This document shows, piece after piece, positions 62,774 to 64,000 of a stretch of 64,000 bases of DNA. Where the stretch lies: positions 1-64,000 of the forward strand of contig NZ_FOAB01000003.1 in assembly GCF_900109375.1 (NCBI RefSeq), written 5' to 3'. This DNA is from Aquimarina amphilecti (GTDB taxonomy: Bacteria > Bacteroidota > Bacteroidia > Flavobacteriales > Flavobacteriaceae). The notes under the pieces are model-generated. The model was not told the origin of the DNA. It was given only the letters and a program-made list of their open reading frames with translations, and ran no database searches. The position numbers and the translations under genes were made by a program. How positions within the stretch are numbered: the stretch's first letter is position 1; each line of letters starts with the position of its first letter.

Positions 62774-64000
62774 ATGAAAAAGAATTATTTGAAGGTGTTT
62801 ACCTTCTTATTAGTATTGATAACTTCTTACAGTCACACCTACTCTCAGATTGTAAACAACAATTCAGAATTACAAACAGCTATTACCAATGCTACTGCCG
62901 GAACTACCATCACATTAGCAAACGGCACCTGGACTGATGTACAAATTAACATTAATAAGAACGGTACCGGAACAAATCCTGTAACTATCAAAGCACAAAC
63001 TCCAGGATCAGTGTTTTTTGAAGGTAATTCAAGAGTAAGTATGGGTGGTTCTTACATCATTTTCGATGGTGTTATTTTTCAGAATCCATCAAACTTAGAT
63101 GTAAGTGGAAGTATCATAGAACCCGTAATAGAATTGAGAGATTCTAGCAACAACGAATGTGATCATTGCACCATTACAAACATTAAAATAGATAGTTATA
63201 ATGGTACTGCCGCACAAGAACTACTCACATTTAAATGGATCATTGTTTATGGACAATATAATGAAATAAGTTTCAGCTCCTTCGAAGGAAAATATGGTAT
63301 AGGAAGTATTATTAATGACAACAGAAATGCCACATCTACCGAATTTGCAGAACCAGATTTTACAAAAATACATCATAATTATTTTGCCGATCGAACGCCT
63401 GTTGGTGTCGTAAATGACCTAAATGATCAAGATGCTATTAGAATTGGAAATAGCAGTACCTCATTGCACCCATCAAATACTGAAGTGTATGATAATCTAT
63501 TTTACAATTGGTCAGGAGAAGTCGAAATCATTTCTAATAAAAGTGGTGAGAATAAGTATTACAACAATACTTTTAGAGATTACCAGGGAACATTAACACT
63601 ACGACACGGTGATGATTGTGAAGTTTATAACAATTTCTTTTTTGCCGAAAACAATCTTTTCTCAGGTGGAATTCGTGTGATCGGAGAAGGACATAAAGTA
63701 TACAATAACTATATTGAAGGAGTAAATTCTGAAAAACCCGAAGGAGGGAATACCAAAACCGCAGGAGCGATCAATGTCAGTAATGGACAAGAAAACTCTC
63801 CTCTTAATCGTTATTTCCAGGTTAAAGATGCAATTATTGTAAATAATACTTTTGTTAATTGTGATTATGGATTTAGAATTGGGACTAGCGTAAGTAACAA
63901 TCCAGTGTTAACCTTGGCACCAGAAAATTTGGTTATTGCTAACAACATTATGATTAACACAGAAGAAAGTGCTGTTGATGAACAAACAGCTCCAATAGGC
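62774..64000 (+). CDS. PL6-family polysaccharide lyase (alginate lyase / chondroitinase B type), 3' end outside window
   Basis: 409 codons are present and the frame runs off the right edge. Signal peptide MKKNYLKVFTFLLVLITSYSHTYS/Q. A right-handed beta helix follows. The PL6 active site is clear: Lys256 in EIISNKSGEN and Arg277 in LTLRHGDDCEVYNNF, close to Lys250/Arg271 of chondroitinase B. Probable Ca2+ ligands are Glu249 and Glu251 (WSGEVEI). GGIRVIGEGHKVYNNYIEG is a further PL6 hallmark. The likely substrate in a marine flavobacterium is alginate, cleaved by beta-elimination, but dermatan/chondroitin cannot be excluded from the sequence. It has its own promoter with operator. Confidence 0.9.
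   Translation, partial: MKKNYLKVFTFLLVLITSYSHTYSQIVNNNSELQTAITNATAGTTITLANGTWTDVQININKNGTGTNPVTIKAQTPGSVFFEGNSRVSMGGSYIIFDGVIFQNPSNLDVSGSIIEPVIELRDSSNNECDHCTITNIKIDSYNGTAAQELLTFKWIIVYGQYNEISFSSFEGKYGIGSIINDNRNATSTEFAEPDFTKIHHNYFADRTPVGVVNDLNDQDAIRIGNSSTSLHPSNTEVYDNLFYNWSGEVEIISNKSGENKYYNNTFRDYQGTLTLRHGDDCEVYNNFFFAENNLFSGGIRVIGEGHKVYNNYIEGVNSEKPEGGNTKTAGAINVSNGQENSPLNRYFQVKDAIIVNNTFVNCDYGFRIGTSVSNNPVLTLAPENLVIANNIMINTEESAVDEQTAPIG

Noticed and set aside
1..64000. CRISPR arrays, insertion sequences, tRNA and rRNA genes
   Set aside because: Looked for spaced direct repeats, transposase motifs, complete cloverleaf tRNAs and rRNA landmarks; none seen by eye. A tRNAscan or Infernal run would be the decisive check.

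Overview
The window is AT-rich DNA from a marine member of the Flavobacteriaceae (Bacteroidetes), with an Aquimarina-like character. The evidence is a complete Na+-pumping NADH:quinone reductase operon (nqrABCDEF), type IX secretion parts (PorT, the translocon plug, a CHU_C-type sorting domain), menaquinone methyltransferase, SusC-type sequence signatures, flavobacterial promoter motifs (TAnnTTTG) and an alginate-lyase-type PL6 gene at the right edge. I cannot name the species from sequence alone. I see no rRNA, tRNA, CRISPR array, insertion sequence or prophage.

Layout. (1) 1-6.5 kb: secreted surface proteins. These are the 3' end of a low-complexity adhesin-like ORF, a 1257-residue Calx-beta/parallel-beta-helix protein, and a T9SS type-B sorted protein. 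(2) 6.9-9.7 kb: four + strand hydrolases, namely a second-type ClpP, a Tat-exported M15 carboxypeptidase, a CAP lipoprotein and an M48 metalloprotease. An ankyrin protein follows on the - strand. (3) 10.6-17.5 kb: gpmI, an ECF sigma/FecR anti-sigma pair without its usual receptor, a lipoprotein with a paralogue at 59 kb, map and a methyltransferase. (4) 17.8-20.8 kb: a tight four-gene operon of an ABA4-like (DUF4281) membrane protein, a seven-helix membrane protein, a LytS-type histidine kinase and a LytTR response regulator. (5) 20.8-26.7 kb, - strand: apbE and a small partner, then a composite VIT/vWA/SusC-plug/TPR/DUF2135 protein and a DUF4846 protein. (6) 27.7-33.8 kb, - strand: nqrABCDEF. 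ApbE, which flavinylates NqrB and NqrC, lies 6 kb away. (7) 34-46.5 kb: T9SS plug, DUF3667 protein, apaG, a probable permuted papain-fold protein, a TANGO2-like protein, pruA, a frameshifted small membrane protein, GNAT, MFS, rsmG, a desaturase and an aminotransferase. (8) 46.5-49.4 kb: trkA-trkH potassium uptake. (9) 49.7-62.6 kb: serine hydrolase, alpha/beta hydrolase, menG-porT, an RNA methyltransferase divergent from a TamL-type Omp85 lipoprotein, fbaA, accD, the second paralogous lipoprotein, rpsO and pnp. (10) 62.7 kb to the edge: a PL6 polysaccharide lyase behind a promoter that carries two adjacent palindromic operators.

The most unusual items are the composite VIT/vWA-SusC-plug protein, the ABA4-like/LytTR operon, the operator in front of the PL6 lyase, the pair of distant paralogous lipoproteins, and an AccD that has lost its zinc-ribbon cysteines. 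Most other genes are ordinary flavobacterial chromosome content. All family assignments come from reading motifs by eye. No database search was possible.
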